Of a DNA stretch of 64,000 nucleotides, positions 11,501 through 17,847 are shown piece by piece; position 1 is the first letter of the stretch, and each line of letters starts with the position of its first letter. The stretch lies in the NCBI RefSeq assembly GCF_040783535.2, contig NZ_JBFONW020000001.1, positions 1,236,650 to 1,300,649 on the forward strand. The letters run 5' to 3'. The notes below the pieces were generated by a model. That model saw only the letters and a list, made by a program, of their open reading frames with translations, did not search any database and was not told the origin of the DNA. The DNA is from Aestuariibius insulae. Lineage in GTDB: Bacteria; Pseudomonadota; Alphaproteobacteria; Rhodobacterales; Rhodobacteraceae. The position numbers were made by a program, and so were the translations under genes.

Positions 11501-11679
11501 GTGAAGATGGTGACTTCAATACGAAGAACGACATTCTTCGTGAAAACACAGGGACAGACTTTGAATCGATCGGTCCAGACCTGCAAGCAACAGGTCTCGT
11601 TGCAAGAAGCCATGACAGAAAAATCCAATATCGTCTCACGGCGTTGGGCCAACTGATCGCAGCCTCGGTCGATCTCTGA
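5587..11679 (+). CDS. Giant 2030-residue protein with Orc1/Cdc6- or STAND-like P-loop ATPase
   Basis: No named family is recognised for the whole protein. The N-terminal third is acidic and helical, with a coiled-coil-like stretch near residues 345-395. A low-complexity Glu/Asp/Ser-rich linker spans roughly 454-568. The central part is mostly helical. An AAA_16/Orc1-like ATPase begins near residue 1339 with FFGREGEVHKI, followed by Walker A (GGRQLGKSALL, about 1361-1371) and Walker B (RIICMFDEADNF, about 1443). The C-terminal 500 residues contain winged-helix-like segments, a frequent arrangement in DNA-binding STAND/Orc-like ATPases. The gene starts 10 bp after the helicase stop and is surely in the same operon. 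It may be a sensor or scaffold that loads or activates the helicase; that role is inference. Confidence 0.85.
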   Translation: MPEDTPKQTPSFALTTQTENASFAGIPASVQTMSTWKYEHWESPEYFSEFPLLDICQNAPEFFAESGHFTNKDMKTIAGLMGVTFDPNKPADLYKTLILRAQKAPWIFPILETVVMQKRGTQKGPRAKKAAMKKGVIARLPLSKLRLEAHAELQDRVHELLLDDLSPEIAVASFCEYAVMNYYHVLSEPDSFERVHEEAMEILTHRGPTDWVEQRLPEIDEDMDWGDIAADILDLIKAEPDACSTLILGHLHTAIRGLAEELQIGSVIEVQRISLIADLSVAARDMQDFLTEEISEEVEIRLRTLGAIEEGDDIDRIASPTAGILLSDQFYNLILSRKEKISTTTDQLEAIGNEIAEATAAKKFALIGELATQAEKLENKINRMEEAYQAILDIFRSLGDPTPDRFMLLLENYDPAQDADTFDENSDPSDYLEIFDKIREQGLLQVQSDNPNTQEEVERADESTENSSDEVAERGNRAASAEFEATSTEEATSNLDIQPADVEPAEDPAVDEYPAPNDKAHGPQTETEGNEDNEADHQNSAEQHDKASDLSVHDQLQTQPEQLEAAASQSLQPAPVDKDVFASLIERDFIAIAANAAAAYEHEGMALPLPAVALRVAAASRASYRGFGPDLHKFNEHVGNATSTPLSDLASVLILGSILRPAILSKDTTLRTQVSDLCKGTLGQHLIEVNDTVSRLSFDYPPSPDRLAELSGQPGTPEKQRLTDRLERICKALSQKKSRWPFATELMHYIVSLNGELGAAVQAISRKDPTAPKLARAAVKNLRDTQSIEAFSETYAAERGYNDLALYSKGVEYLARQFDEPVALLKRWVETTQSAAANGQQSEERTRLTTATLRTQLKKAGDGLEAEVGRTDDPLIAAVAYWISEQINETRDALLGRDTGRFSTLEDALYAEMDLLPPVDRDELSDSEERADIYTRILNENQILGQEDAIKRACAEGAFDSAYRMVDQFDVSSDKKVREAVMAFVADWRPEVENRNRMLTALDKVDFKNQEQISRQLTWCKLTLEKIDGLAAGSEVHDIAGITERLAVLDQTIADIELSIRDGQISRINEYRKPENEDDVETLLNKIDELTIEALEDRIAQLRDGRSAAVFETDLQGLIWKFTPEFLPFASSDKWPADNKAFEEATATEGNLLFAEEDRRAAAVNFIVMYRDLMLGMRTKKATHGQIKALFEEIGFEQVNVSKIEELGRKGSWTGTLHTRIVSDGWFLPPVFGSNATSGYNFVVASPETLPETMIKAIGDSSRPAIIFLSGVADASRRREIAERLRSKAIPALLIDEALIAFAATRRETRARTVFECGLPYGRIDPYTTDAGQLPPEMFFGREGEVHKIIAKTADGCLVYGGRQLGKSALLAHIAQTQHDDSEKRFFVNREIKALGISEKTSEIWRHISNMLPDDIVKPDHTSVDLVSRDIQAWVNRHPNGRIICMFDEADNFITQDTRDDYPQLSKLKELMEKTQRAFKVVFAGLHNVQRMNRQPNSPLWHLGEPICIGPLNQNIDDKRAAFDLVVSPMRAAGFAFENMQAVEEILTWANYYPSLVQEYMKGLLSTMHGVGSGKTYKLPAGDPLWTIPSNTLFAHRGFEHIETRIREKFHLTLNLDPRYALVAYTLARLIYEGDERRALITGLPTRLLMEEASLFWPKTSEAPTLPSFEALLEELFDLGVLGRNPVPGSENRYNYLLRTREVAAMLGTGNDIYHALDEIENKDPTINYDSATHRKRYSAAPKQPENQWPYSPLSDFHMERLISNTTEDPVQIICGLEVLGIGKVSQALRRIAEAGTFPGARDDKIIVQEAASANDLRRIVDKARAEIGKRNIVVYEAEEPTEAKLLLDLLARRTSVLNKSIRPVITISASNPDLRALAIRRREQTQFLTPWGAEMIRVHLDKLERTDLDSADLRSTILAKTGGIPSEVTGLISAMIASERPSEEAKNWEAKPNLPSGFLSDTVGVALWVLSEDGDFNTKNDILRENTGTDFESIGPDLQATGLVARSHDRKIQYRLTALGQLIAASVDL

Positions 11680-12274
11680 GCATGCTACGTGAGCAGCCAT
11701 GAAACCGCCTTGTCATGATTCTGGCCATTAGATCTCGAGACTTTAACGATCTCCGCTCATATCTGACGACCAGTCCCCTGCGGGTCCTTCATTTGTAAGG
11801 ATAGTGAGCACATGCAGCGAATGGCAGTTTTGCGGGTTGCGGGAGCAGCATCTTGACGGTCGGGTGAAGGTCCGGTGTAGGCCGGTCCGTGAAATGGGTT
11901 GAGGCCTTGATTTGGTAAATGCTGCGCCGCATCCGATTACCGCAGAGAGCCGAAATCTACCAATGCTGCGAGACACCCCAATAGCGGTTTCTACGCGAGC
12001 GAACCAAAAATCACTTTGCTGGGAAGGGGTCTTTGGGTGCCTATGGCGAGGGCTCGCCACCCTTGACCTCTTTCGTGGCATGGGTGGTCTGAGAAGTGGA
12101 ACCAGAGTCACCAATCTTGTTTTTCCGATACTAAGAGACTAAGTAAGAAATATGAAGGTTGCGGTTCTCTGCGGCATAGGCGCATCAGCCTGCCAGAGCG
12201 GACCACAACCATCCACCATGAAAATTCAGCTGTCGTGTCCTCTAGCAGGGATCTGATGTTTGGGAAGGTTGCCG
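11680..12274. other. Gene-free stretch after the helicase/ATPase operon
   Basis: About 595 bases without a convincing gene. Short frames exist on both strands, but they lack ribosome-binding sites and protein-like composition. No inverted repeat with a T-run was seen directly after the giant gene. This may mark the right edge of the defence module. Confidence 0.5.
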
Positions 12275-12580
12275 ATGTCATCGCGCACGACCACTTCAGT
12301 TGTGACATTTCTTCATCCGTTTGTGGTCGCCGGATACACCGATGAACTGCCCGCAGGCGACTATGAAGTGGTGGCAGACGACGAAGTCATGCTGAGCCAC
12401 AGCTTTGCTGCATACCGACGGACAGCCACGTTTCTCTTGATCCATTGGCGCGGAAGAAAGTCAGAACTGCGCGCAGTGGATCAACGGGATCTGGATTTGG
12501 CTCTGGCGCAGGATCACGCCAACGCAAACACAAAGGCGACCAAGAATAGTGCGGCGGCGCTTTCTCCGTCAGAGGATTAA
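12275..12580 (+). CDS. Small conserved hypothetical protein (PAGxY-type)
   Basis: A 101-residue protein starting at ATG 12275, preceded by GGGAAGG at a good distance. An in-frame TTG at 12260 is less likely. The N-terminal half has the pattern TFLHPF..AGY..ELPAGDYEVVADDE..LSHSFAAYRR, which I recognise as common in small uncharacterised alphaproteobacterial proteins. It looks like a compact beta-rich domain of unknown function. The C-terminal tail is Ala/Asn-rich and probably disordered. Two bases separate it from the next gene, so they are likely co-transcribed. Confidence 0.65.
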   Translation: MSSRTTTSVVTFLHPFVVAGYTDELPAGDYEVVADDEVMLSHSFAAYRRTATFLLIHWRGRKSELRAVDQRDLDLALAQDHANANTKATKNSAAALSPSED

Positions 12581-12582
12581 AA

Positions 12583-12936
12583 ATGACAATTCCCGAATGG
12601 ACGAAACCCTGTATTTTCGGCGCGTTGGTTGGCGCAGTTGCTGTCTCTATTCTTGGCTTCATTTGGGGCGGCTGGACAACTGCAGGCGGTGCGCAGAAGA
12701 TTGCTGATAGCTTTGCCGCAGAGCAAGTCACCTTGGCCATGGTGCCGGTCTGTCTGGGCCTATCAGAAGCCTATGCGGAACGAGTTGAAGTACTGGCAAC
12801 GCTTCGAGAAGATTCTGGCTTTCAGCGGCGCAATGCGATGATGGAAGACGGCTGGGCCACATTGCCGGGCACGGATACCCCGAGCCGGGATCTCGCAGAC
12901 GCATGTCTTGCGGGGCCTGCCTTAGATGGCTCGTAA
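12583..12936 (+). CDS. Small inner-membrane-anchored hypothetical protein
   Basis: A 117-residue protein with one N-terminal membrane segment (about residues 10-30, Ala/Gly/Trp-rich) and a periplasmic-looking remainder with two Cys (one in VPVCLGLSEAY, one in LADACLAG). This layout (short TM, a stretch like AEQVTLAMVPVCL) is frequent in uncharacterised Rhizobiales and Rhodobacterales proteins. No function can be assigned. The start lies two bases after the preceding stop. Its end overlaps the start of the repeat protein at 12926 by 11 bp, which argues for one transcript. Confidence 0.65.
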   Translation: MTIPEWTKPCIFGALVGAVAVSILGFIWGGWTTAGGAQKIADSFAAEQVTLAMVPVCLGLSEAYAERVEVLATLREDSGFQRRNAMMEDGWATLPGTDTPSRDLADACLAGPALDGS

Positions 12937-13765
12937 ATCGCAACTCACAGACCCTCGTGGTCCAGATGCAATCTCTGCCTGTGCCCCTGCACAAACACCA
13001 ACTGTCATGGCCCTATTTGTCGGTTCGATTTTGGCGGTCATGCTGCTTGCACTCCCTGCATTTGCTCAAACCACCGTTCAGGCAATGCCTGCGAACGCCA
13101 ATGCTAAAAGTTACGGTGATGGATGGGAATGTAACATTGGCTCCCGACTAAGCGAAGATACCTGTGTCGATGTTGTTGTGCCGCAAAACGCATACGACAC
13201 GAACCGGTCCTACGGGTCCGGTTGGGAATGTCTGCATGGATTTCGCAGAACCGATGACGCGGCATGTGTTGCGGTAGAGGTACCCGAAGGTGGGTTTTTG
13301 GACCCGTCAGGCGAACGTTGGCAGTGTTTGCGTGGCTACATCAAGGTCGATGACACATGTCAGGAGATCGTGCTGCCACCAAATGCATACTTAGCAGATG
13401 CCTCATATGGCTCCATGTGGACGTGCGAACGCGGGTTTGAAGCAACTGACGGTCTGTGTACTGCGATTGCGGTTCCAGCCAACGCCTATCTGAATGGATC
13501 AAGATACGGTCAGCCCTGGACATGTGAGCGCGGCTTCTTTGAGCAGGCCGGTCTATGCGAAGCCGTCGTAATCCCCGAAAATGCATATTTTGACGACGGA
13601 ACCTACAGCTCTGGGTGGAAGTGTGATCGTGGATATGTCGCTTCTGGCGAGACATGCGAGCTGATTGATGTTCCTGAAAACGCGCATTTGGACAGGCCGG
13701 GCAACCGCTGGGAATACAACAAAAATTTCAAAAAATCAAAGGGGCTGTGCGTCCTTAACAACTAG
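12926..13765 (+). CDS. Secreted Cys-rich protein with seven tandem ~33-residue repeats
   Basis: A 279-residue protein. A hydrophobic signal-like segment (ALFVGSILAVMLLALPAFAQ) follows a polar stretch, so ATG 13007 is an alternative start giving a conventional signal peptide. After it come seven repeats of about 29-34 residues. Each follows the plan NAY-x5-YG-x-GW-x-C-x-RGF-x6-C-x3-VP and carries two Cys, which could form one disulfide per repeat. Repeat 3 lacks the NAY element. Repeat 7 has lost the first Cys (WEYNKNF) and ends the protein. The export signal and paired Cys suggest a periplasmic or surface protein. Similar NAYL/GW-C repeats occur in uncharacterised marine bacterial proteins; the function is unknown. 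Confidence 0.75.
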   Translation: MARKSQLTDPRGPDAISACAPAQTPTVMALFVGSILAVMLLALPAFAQTTVQAMPANANAKSYGDGWECNIGSRLSEDTCVDVVVPQNAYDTNRSYGSGWECLHGFRRTDDAACVAVEVPEGGFLDPSGERWQCLRGYIKVDDTCQEIVLPPNAYLADASYGSMWTCERGFEATDGLCTAIAVPANAYLNGSRYGQPWTCERGFFEQAGLCEAVVIPENAYFDDGTYSSGWKCDRGYVASGETCELIDVPENAHLDRPGNRWEYNKNFKKSKGLCVLNN

Positions 13766-13850
13766 GCGCGGGACACGAAACCATCCCCATTCAAAATGCG
13801 CATGTAAGGGCGATTCTGCCCTCCGTACCAACCTAGAGAAGAGAACCACA

Positions 13851-15050
13851 ATGGAAACCAAATCTGAAACTGTCGATACCATCCGCCGCCCTGTCAGGGG
13901 AGCACAAGCGCCTCCAATGAAACAGATCAAACCTGCAGGCTTGACGTCAGGCAAGCAGATCACGTCCTCACCGACGGCGGTCGTCTACTGCGAAGGGAAC
14001 TTCGCGCAAATCGATGGCAAAACGGCAAATGGCCTTGTGCGCCATTCTCAATCCTATCGCATCCTTTCCGTCATCGACAGCACCGTAAGCGGACAAGACA
14101 GCGGATCCGTTCTAGACGACGTCAGCAACAGCATACCCATCTTTGGTCATCTGGACGCCGCTGTTGCCCATGAAACCGTCCTTCCCAATACGCTAATCTA
14201 TGGGATGGCTCCGTCAACGGGGCGTCTCTCGACTGCGGACCGAGGCGTTGTTCTGCAAGCAATTGAGCTTGGTATGAACATTGTGAGTGGGCTGCATGAA
14301 TATCTGAGCGATGACCGAGAAATAGCCAGCGCTGCCTCGGAGCAGAATGTCACGATCCGCGACATTCGCAAGCCAAAGCCCAGTAAGGACATGCGCCTCT
14401 TCGATGGTAGTGTCGCTAGTATCAAAGCACTGCGGATCGCAGTTCTCGGCACCGATTGCGCCATAGGAAAGCGGACAACGGCGATCGTTTTGGCGGCAGC
14501 CCTGAATGCGAAGGGTATAAAGACAGTGCTTGTCGGCACGGGCCAGACCGGCTTGATGCAGGGCGCCAAGTACGGCATCGCAATGGATGCCGTGCCGCCC
14601 CAGTTCTGCTGTGGCGAACTTGAAGGCGCGATTATTGCGGCTTCTGAAGCTGAAGAACCCGATGTTATTTTGATCGAAGGCCAAGGCGCATTGAGCCATC
14701 CCGCGTTTTGTACATCTGCCTTTATCCTGCGGGGGAGTCAGCCGGATGCTGTCATCCTTCAGCACGCGCCTAATCGTGTCCATCGCTGCGACTTTCCCGA
14801 TATGCCGATGCCCACGTCGTCAAGTGAGATTGCCTTGATCGAGGCCTTTGCCGACACAAAGGTCATCGGTGTCACGCTCAATCATGAGGGGATGTCCGAA
14901 GCCGAAATCAGCGACACGATCGCAGCACAAACACACAAACTCGGGTTGCCTGTCACCGATGCATTGGCCCGACCGGCTGCCCATTTGCTTGCGATGGTGG
15001 TGGCCGCATATCCCGGTTTGACGCAAAGGCATTCGATGGCCGCGATATGA
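13851..15050 (+). CDS. DUF1611 / DgcN-like P-loop protein (putative D-amino-acid N-acetyltransferase)
   Basis: A 399-residue protein starting at ATG 13851 behind a purine-rich AGAGAAGAGAA. The N-terminal half is a Rossmann-like domain. The C-terminal half has a P-loop (GTDCAIGKRTTA, about residues 200-211), a second motif (VLVGTGQTGLMQG) and DVILIEGQGALSHPA, all typical of DUF1611. In marine bacteria the DUF1611 member DgcN acetylates D-glutamate in a D-Glu degradation pathway. Here it overlaps a PLP-type amino-acid racemase gene by ATGA (15047-15050) rather than the enolase-type DgcA, so the substrate may differ. Family assignment is firm; the D-amino-acid role is inferred. Confidence 0.85.
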   Translation: METKSETVDTIRRPVRGAQAPPMKQIKPAGLTSGKQITSSPTAVVYCEGNFAQIDGKTANGLVRHSQSYRILSVIDSTVSGQDSGSVLDDVSNSIPIFGHLDAAVAHETVLPNTLIYGMAPSTGRLSTADRGVVLQAIELGMNIVSGLHEYLSDDREIASAASEQNVTIRDIRKPKPSKDMRLFDGSVASIKALRIAVLGTDCAIGKRTTAIVLAAALNAKGIKTVLVGTGQTGLMQGAKYGIAMDAVPPQFCCGELEGAIIAASEAEEPDVILIEGQGALSHPAFCTSAFILRGSQPDAVILQHAPNRVHRCDFPDMPMPTSSSEIALIEAFADTKVIGVTLNHEGMSEAEISDTIAAQTHKLGLPVTDALARPAAHLLAMVVAAYPGLTQRHSMAAI

Positions 15051-16168
15051 GCTGCCCTCGCATCGAAGTGGATTTGAGCAAGATACGTGTCAACACACAA
15101 ACCGTCGTTCGACGGTTGGGCCCGCGTGGAATAGGCGTCACAGCCGTTACCAAGGCGGTCTGCGGGCATCCTGCGATTGCCAAGGCCATACTGGACGGGG
15201 GTGCCTTGGGGCTTACGGATGCACGTATCAATAATGTGCAGAGGCTACGCCAAGCAGGCATCACATGCCCGGTCACGCTGATCCGGACGCCGATGCTAAG
15301 TCAGGTCGATGAGGTCGTTCAGTTCTGTGAAGCGAGCTATAACACAGAGATTGCTGTCATTGCGGCCTTGGCGTCTGCTGCCATCCGAAAAGATAAGGTT
15401 CACGGTATCATACTGATGGTCGAGATGGGCGATCGACGCGAAGGTATTTTACCTGAGAACGTCGCTGAAGTTGCGCAGCAGGTCATGACGATGGAAGGGG
15501 TGGCGTTGACAGGTATTGGCGCAAACTTTGCTTGTCTGAGTGGGATCGCCCCCAGTGCGTCTCAAATGGCCTCTCTTTGCGACCTCGCGAACGAAGTTGA
15601 GGGTGTATGTGGCCCATTCTTAAAAACTGTGTCCGGTGGCAACTCAGCAAACTTGCCGTGGGCGCTTGGGGACCGGACCACTGGACGCATCAACGACCTA
15701 AGACTGGGGGAGGCAATTCTTCTGGGCGTTGACCCAACTTCCGGCGACCAAATCGGCGGGATGTACACGGATGCCTTCACGCTTGTCGCGGAAGTTATCG
15801 AAACGGGGGTAAAACCTGCGCCTTTCCCTATTGCCTTGACCGATCCAACTACGGAACGACTTCGCACTGTAACAAGCCGTGGTGCTTCTGCACGTATGAT
15901 CCTCGCGATGGGACATCAGGACACCGACATTCTGGGGCTTTCGATGCCTGTTGGAAGCACATTGATCGGAGCGACCAGCGATCATCTTGTCATCGGAACA
16001 TCCCGATCTATGAAACAGGTGGGTTCCGAGGTGAGATTCCAGATGAATTACAATGCGTTGATGCATGCCATGGCTGCGCCAGATATCGAAGTGAAACTGT
16101 TGGGCGATCCACCCACACGATTATCACGGCGCGCCCAAGGCAAGGTCGAACACTTGGCGCTGGTTTGA
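15047..16168 (+). CDS. PLP-dependent alanine/ornithine-racemase family protein
   Basis: A 373-residue fold-type III PLP enzyme of the COG3457 type. The N-terminus has IEVDLSKIRVNTQ and the PLP lysine in VTAVTKAVCGHP (about residue 35). Further marks are VMVEMGDRREGI-like and SGGNSANLPW, where the phosphate of PLP is usually bound, and RLGEAILLGVDP. Family members racemise amino acids such as ornithine. The ATGA overlap with the DgcN-like gene suggests the two act on the same substrate, for example conversion between D- and L-forms of glutamate or an N-acyl derivative. No signal peptide, so cytoplasmic. Confidence 0.85.
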   Translation: MSCPRIEVDLSKIRVNTQTVVRRLGPRGIGVTAVTKAVCGHPAIAKAILDGGALGLTDARINNVQRLRQAGITCPVTLIRTPMLSQVDEVVQFCEASYNTEIAVIAALASAAIRKDKVHGIILMVEMGDRREGILPENVAEVAQQVMTMEGVALTGIGANFACLSGIAPSASQMASLCDLANEVEGVCGPFLKTVSGGNSANLPWALGDRTTGRINDLRLGEAILLGVDPTSGDQIGGMYTDAFTLVAEVIETGVKPAPFPIALTDPTTERLRTVTSRGASARMILAMGHQDTDILGLSMPVGSTLIGATSDHLVIGTSRSMKQVGSEVRFQMNYNALMHAMAAPDIEVKLLGDPPTRLSRRAQGKVEHLALV

Positions 16169-16216
16169 AGAACCTCGCTTGGTTCGACCGACCTGCAAAA
16201 CAAAGGAAACTGAAAA

Positions 16217-16453
16217 TTGACGAAACTCGAAAAAAACAATGCGTTCAAAGTGTATGACTCTAAATCGGAAACTCCGATGGATAAGACGACGCGTGTCGTC
16301 AGACAAATGGTCGACGAAGAAACGGAACAACGACAAGCCAAGAATTCCCGACTGCGCAATGCTCGCCTTGGAAGAGAAGCAAACACGCCACCTGTAACCA
16401 AAGATTCAGCAGCGTCAAAATCGCGTCGCATCAAAGCCGCTTCGGCGCGGTAG
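16217..16453 (+). CDS. Small basic hypothetical protein
   Basis: A 78-residue, highly charged protein (Lys/Arg-rich C-terminus, no hydrophobic core) starting at TTG 16217 after AAAGGAAACT. It reads MTKLEKNNAFKVYDSKSETP and continues with DKTTRVVRQM and RNARLGREAN. Similar short charged proteins occur across alphaproteobacteria without known function. It is probably largely disordered or helical. It follows the racemase by 48 bp on the same strand. Confidence 0.55.
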   Translation: MTKLEKNNAFKVYDSKSETPMDKTTRVVRQMVDEETEQRQAKNSRLRNARLGREANTPPVTKDSAASKSRRIKAASAR

Positions 16454-16579
16454 TTGAACTTCGGAGGCTTTGTTTGCGTGATGTGCTCCGCTGGGCAAGA
16501 GGCACTTTAACCAGGCTGAAATCGGCCAGACCTGTTCCCAGAACTTCCAATCGTCCCAGCCAATCAAAAGGATCCATCC

Positions 16580-16861
16580 ATGACAAATCCAGAGCTTTCC
16601 CCAGAAAAAACTCACTATATCTGCCAAACTTATGTTGAAACGAAGGCTGAGCGTAATGGGCAGAGCGGCCTAAAAATTGCCAAGCAACTTGAATATTCCA
16701 CAGCTTCAGAAGCACAAAACAGAGCCGAACGAGAGGCCTTATCCAAGGATTGCGCAGGCGCCGACGCCTATATGGTCACCGAAGATCGAAGCAGTGGAGA
16801 GGTTGGCGACCCAAGCTTCCTTGTAAGGCTAGGCACTGTTCCGGAGTTCGACGAATTTTAG
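16580..16861 (+). CDS. Small hypothetical protein
   Basis: A 93-residue soluble protein starting at ATG 16580. It contains THYICQTYVETK near the N-terminus, a central KQLEYSTASEAQNRAERE stretch and an acidic end. This resembles short alphaproteobacterial proteins of unknown function in which a beta strand pair precedes a helix. The upstream AAAGGATCC could serve as ribosome-binding site. No function is assigned. Confidence 0.55.
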   Translation: MTNPELSPEKTHYICQTYVETKAERNGQSGLKIAKQLEYSTASEAQNRAEREALSKDCAGADAYMVTEDRSSGEVGDPSFLVRLGTVPEFDEF

Positions 16862-17847
16862 AAGCCCGATAACAGCTGCGGGTGGCACGGAGTTCGCGTG
16901 CCGCAAAGGTAACAATACACTGGCTATCAGGAGCGTTGGAGGCGAGGCTCTTCCTCGATCCGAGCCGCGTAAACTAAAAAATACGGTCATTGGCGTACTA
17001 GCGGAGAAAGCTCATGTCGTCCGCAGACTGAGAGGTCGACCATCTCAAAATGTTGTAAGCGCGGCGAATGGCGGCAATGCAGGCTGCAAACGCAGAACCG
17101 TTAGCCTGTAGTGAGAGTCCGGTATGGGCCGTTTCTTGATCGCAGCACGAACCGAGAGAGTGAGGCGAACAGTAGCTTTGCTCGCACACCGTGAGTTCAA
17201 TTTTTTCTGTTTTTTTTCACCTTTGTAGTGAATGCGTGGATCGCTGGACTGCGGCGCAGGATAGTTGCCGGTCGATAGATGGCAGCCTTGGACCTCGCCA
17301 CTTTAAGAGGGGATGCGCGGCTTCTGGGATACTGCAAGACCGTAAAGAGCGTCTCAAGCAGCTGGCCGGCGCCTGGCGCATCATGCTACCTCAAATCGCT
17401 GCAATCGATTAAAATAAATTTACTCGATGAGTGTGGCTTGCTTTGAGCTCTTGGGCGATAGGGCTCAAGACGCACGATCAATACGGTTTCCAACCAGGGG
17501 AGATCTGACCTGTCACGGCTCCGATCTCCTGCCGTTTCTCAAGACGATCAACTGAACATCGACGATTATGACTTTAAGATCCAGGGGAGCCGTATGGTCC
17601 AGGAAGAACACCCGAAACTTGTCTGAGATTAGTGCTTAAGAGCCATGCTCTCTCGAAGGCCTTGATAGCTTGTGAATAGCTTCGAGGATTAGCGGTTCAG
17701 CAAATCCAAGCCACCGTTGGTTAATTTTCGTCCAACGCCAAGCGTTGCAACGAGAGAACTTCGGAAAACCATTAGCGGTCTGTTCTTCAGATCTCCGGCA
17801 TGGCGCGAGAGTGCAATGTTCGGCTGACCGCTGTGAAGGAAAACAAA
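16862..17847. other. Gene-poor stretch
   Basis: Nearly 1 kb without a gene I can support. Short frames near 16998-17189 (minus) and 17191-17412 (plus) are not protein-like. Nothing resembling a structured RNA was recognised by eye. It may contain decayed genes. Confidence 0.4.

Noticed and set aside
11743..12114. Minus-strand frame of 123 codons after the giant gene
   Set aside because: Arg/Ser/Pro-rich shadow composition, no ribosome-binding site and no family resemblance.
16998..17189. Minus-strand frame of 63 codons in the gene-poor stretch
   Set aside because: Too short, Cys/Ser-rich and not protein-like; could be a repeat trace but no second copy was seen in the window.
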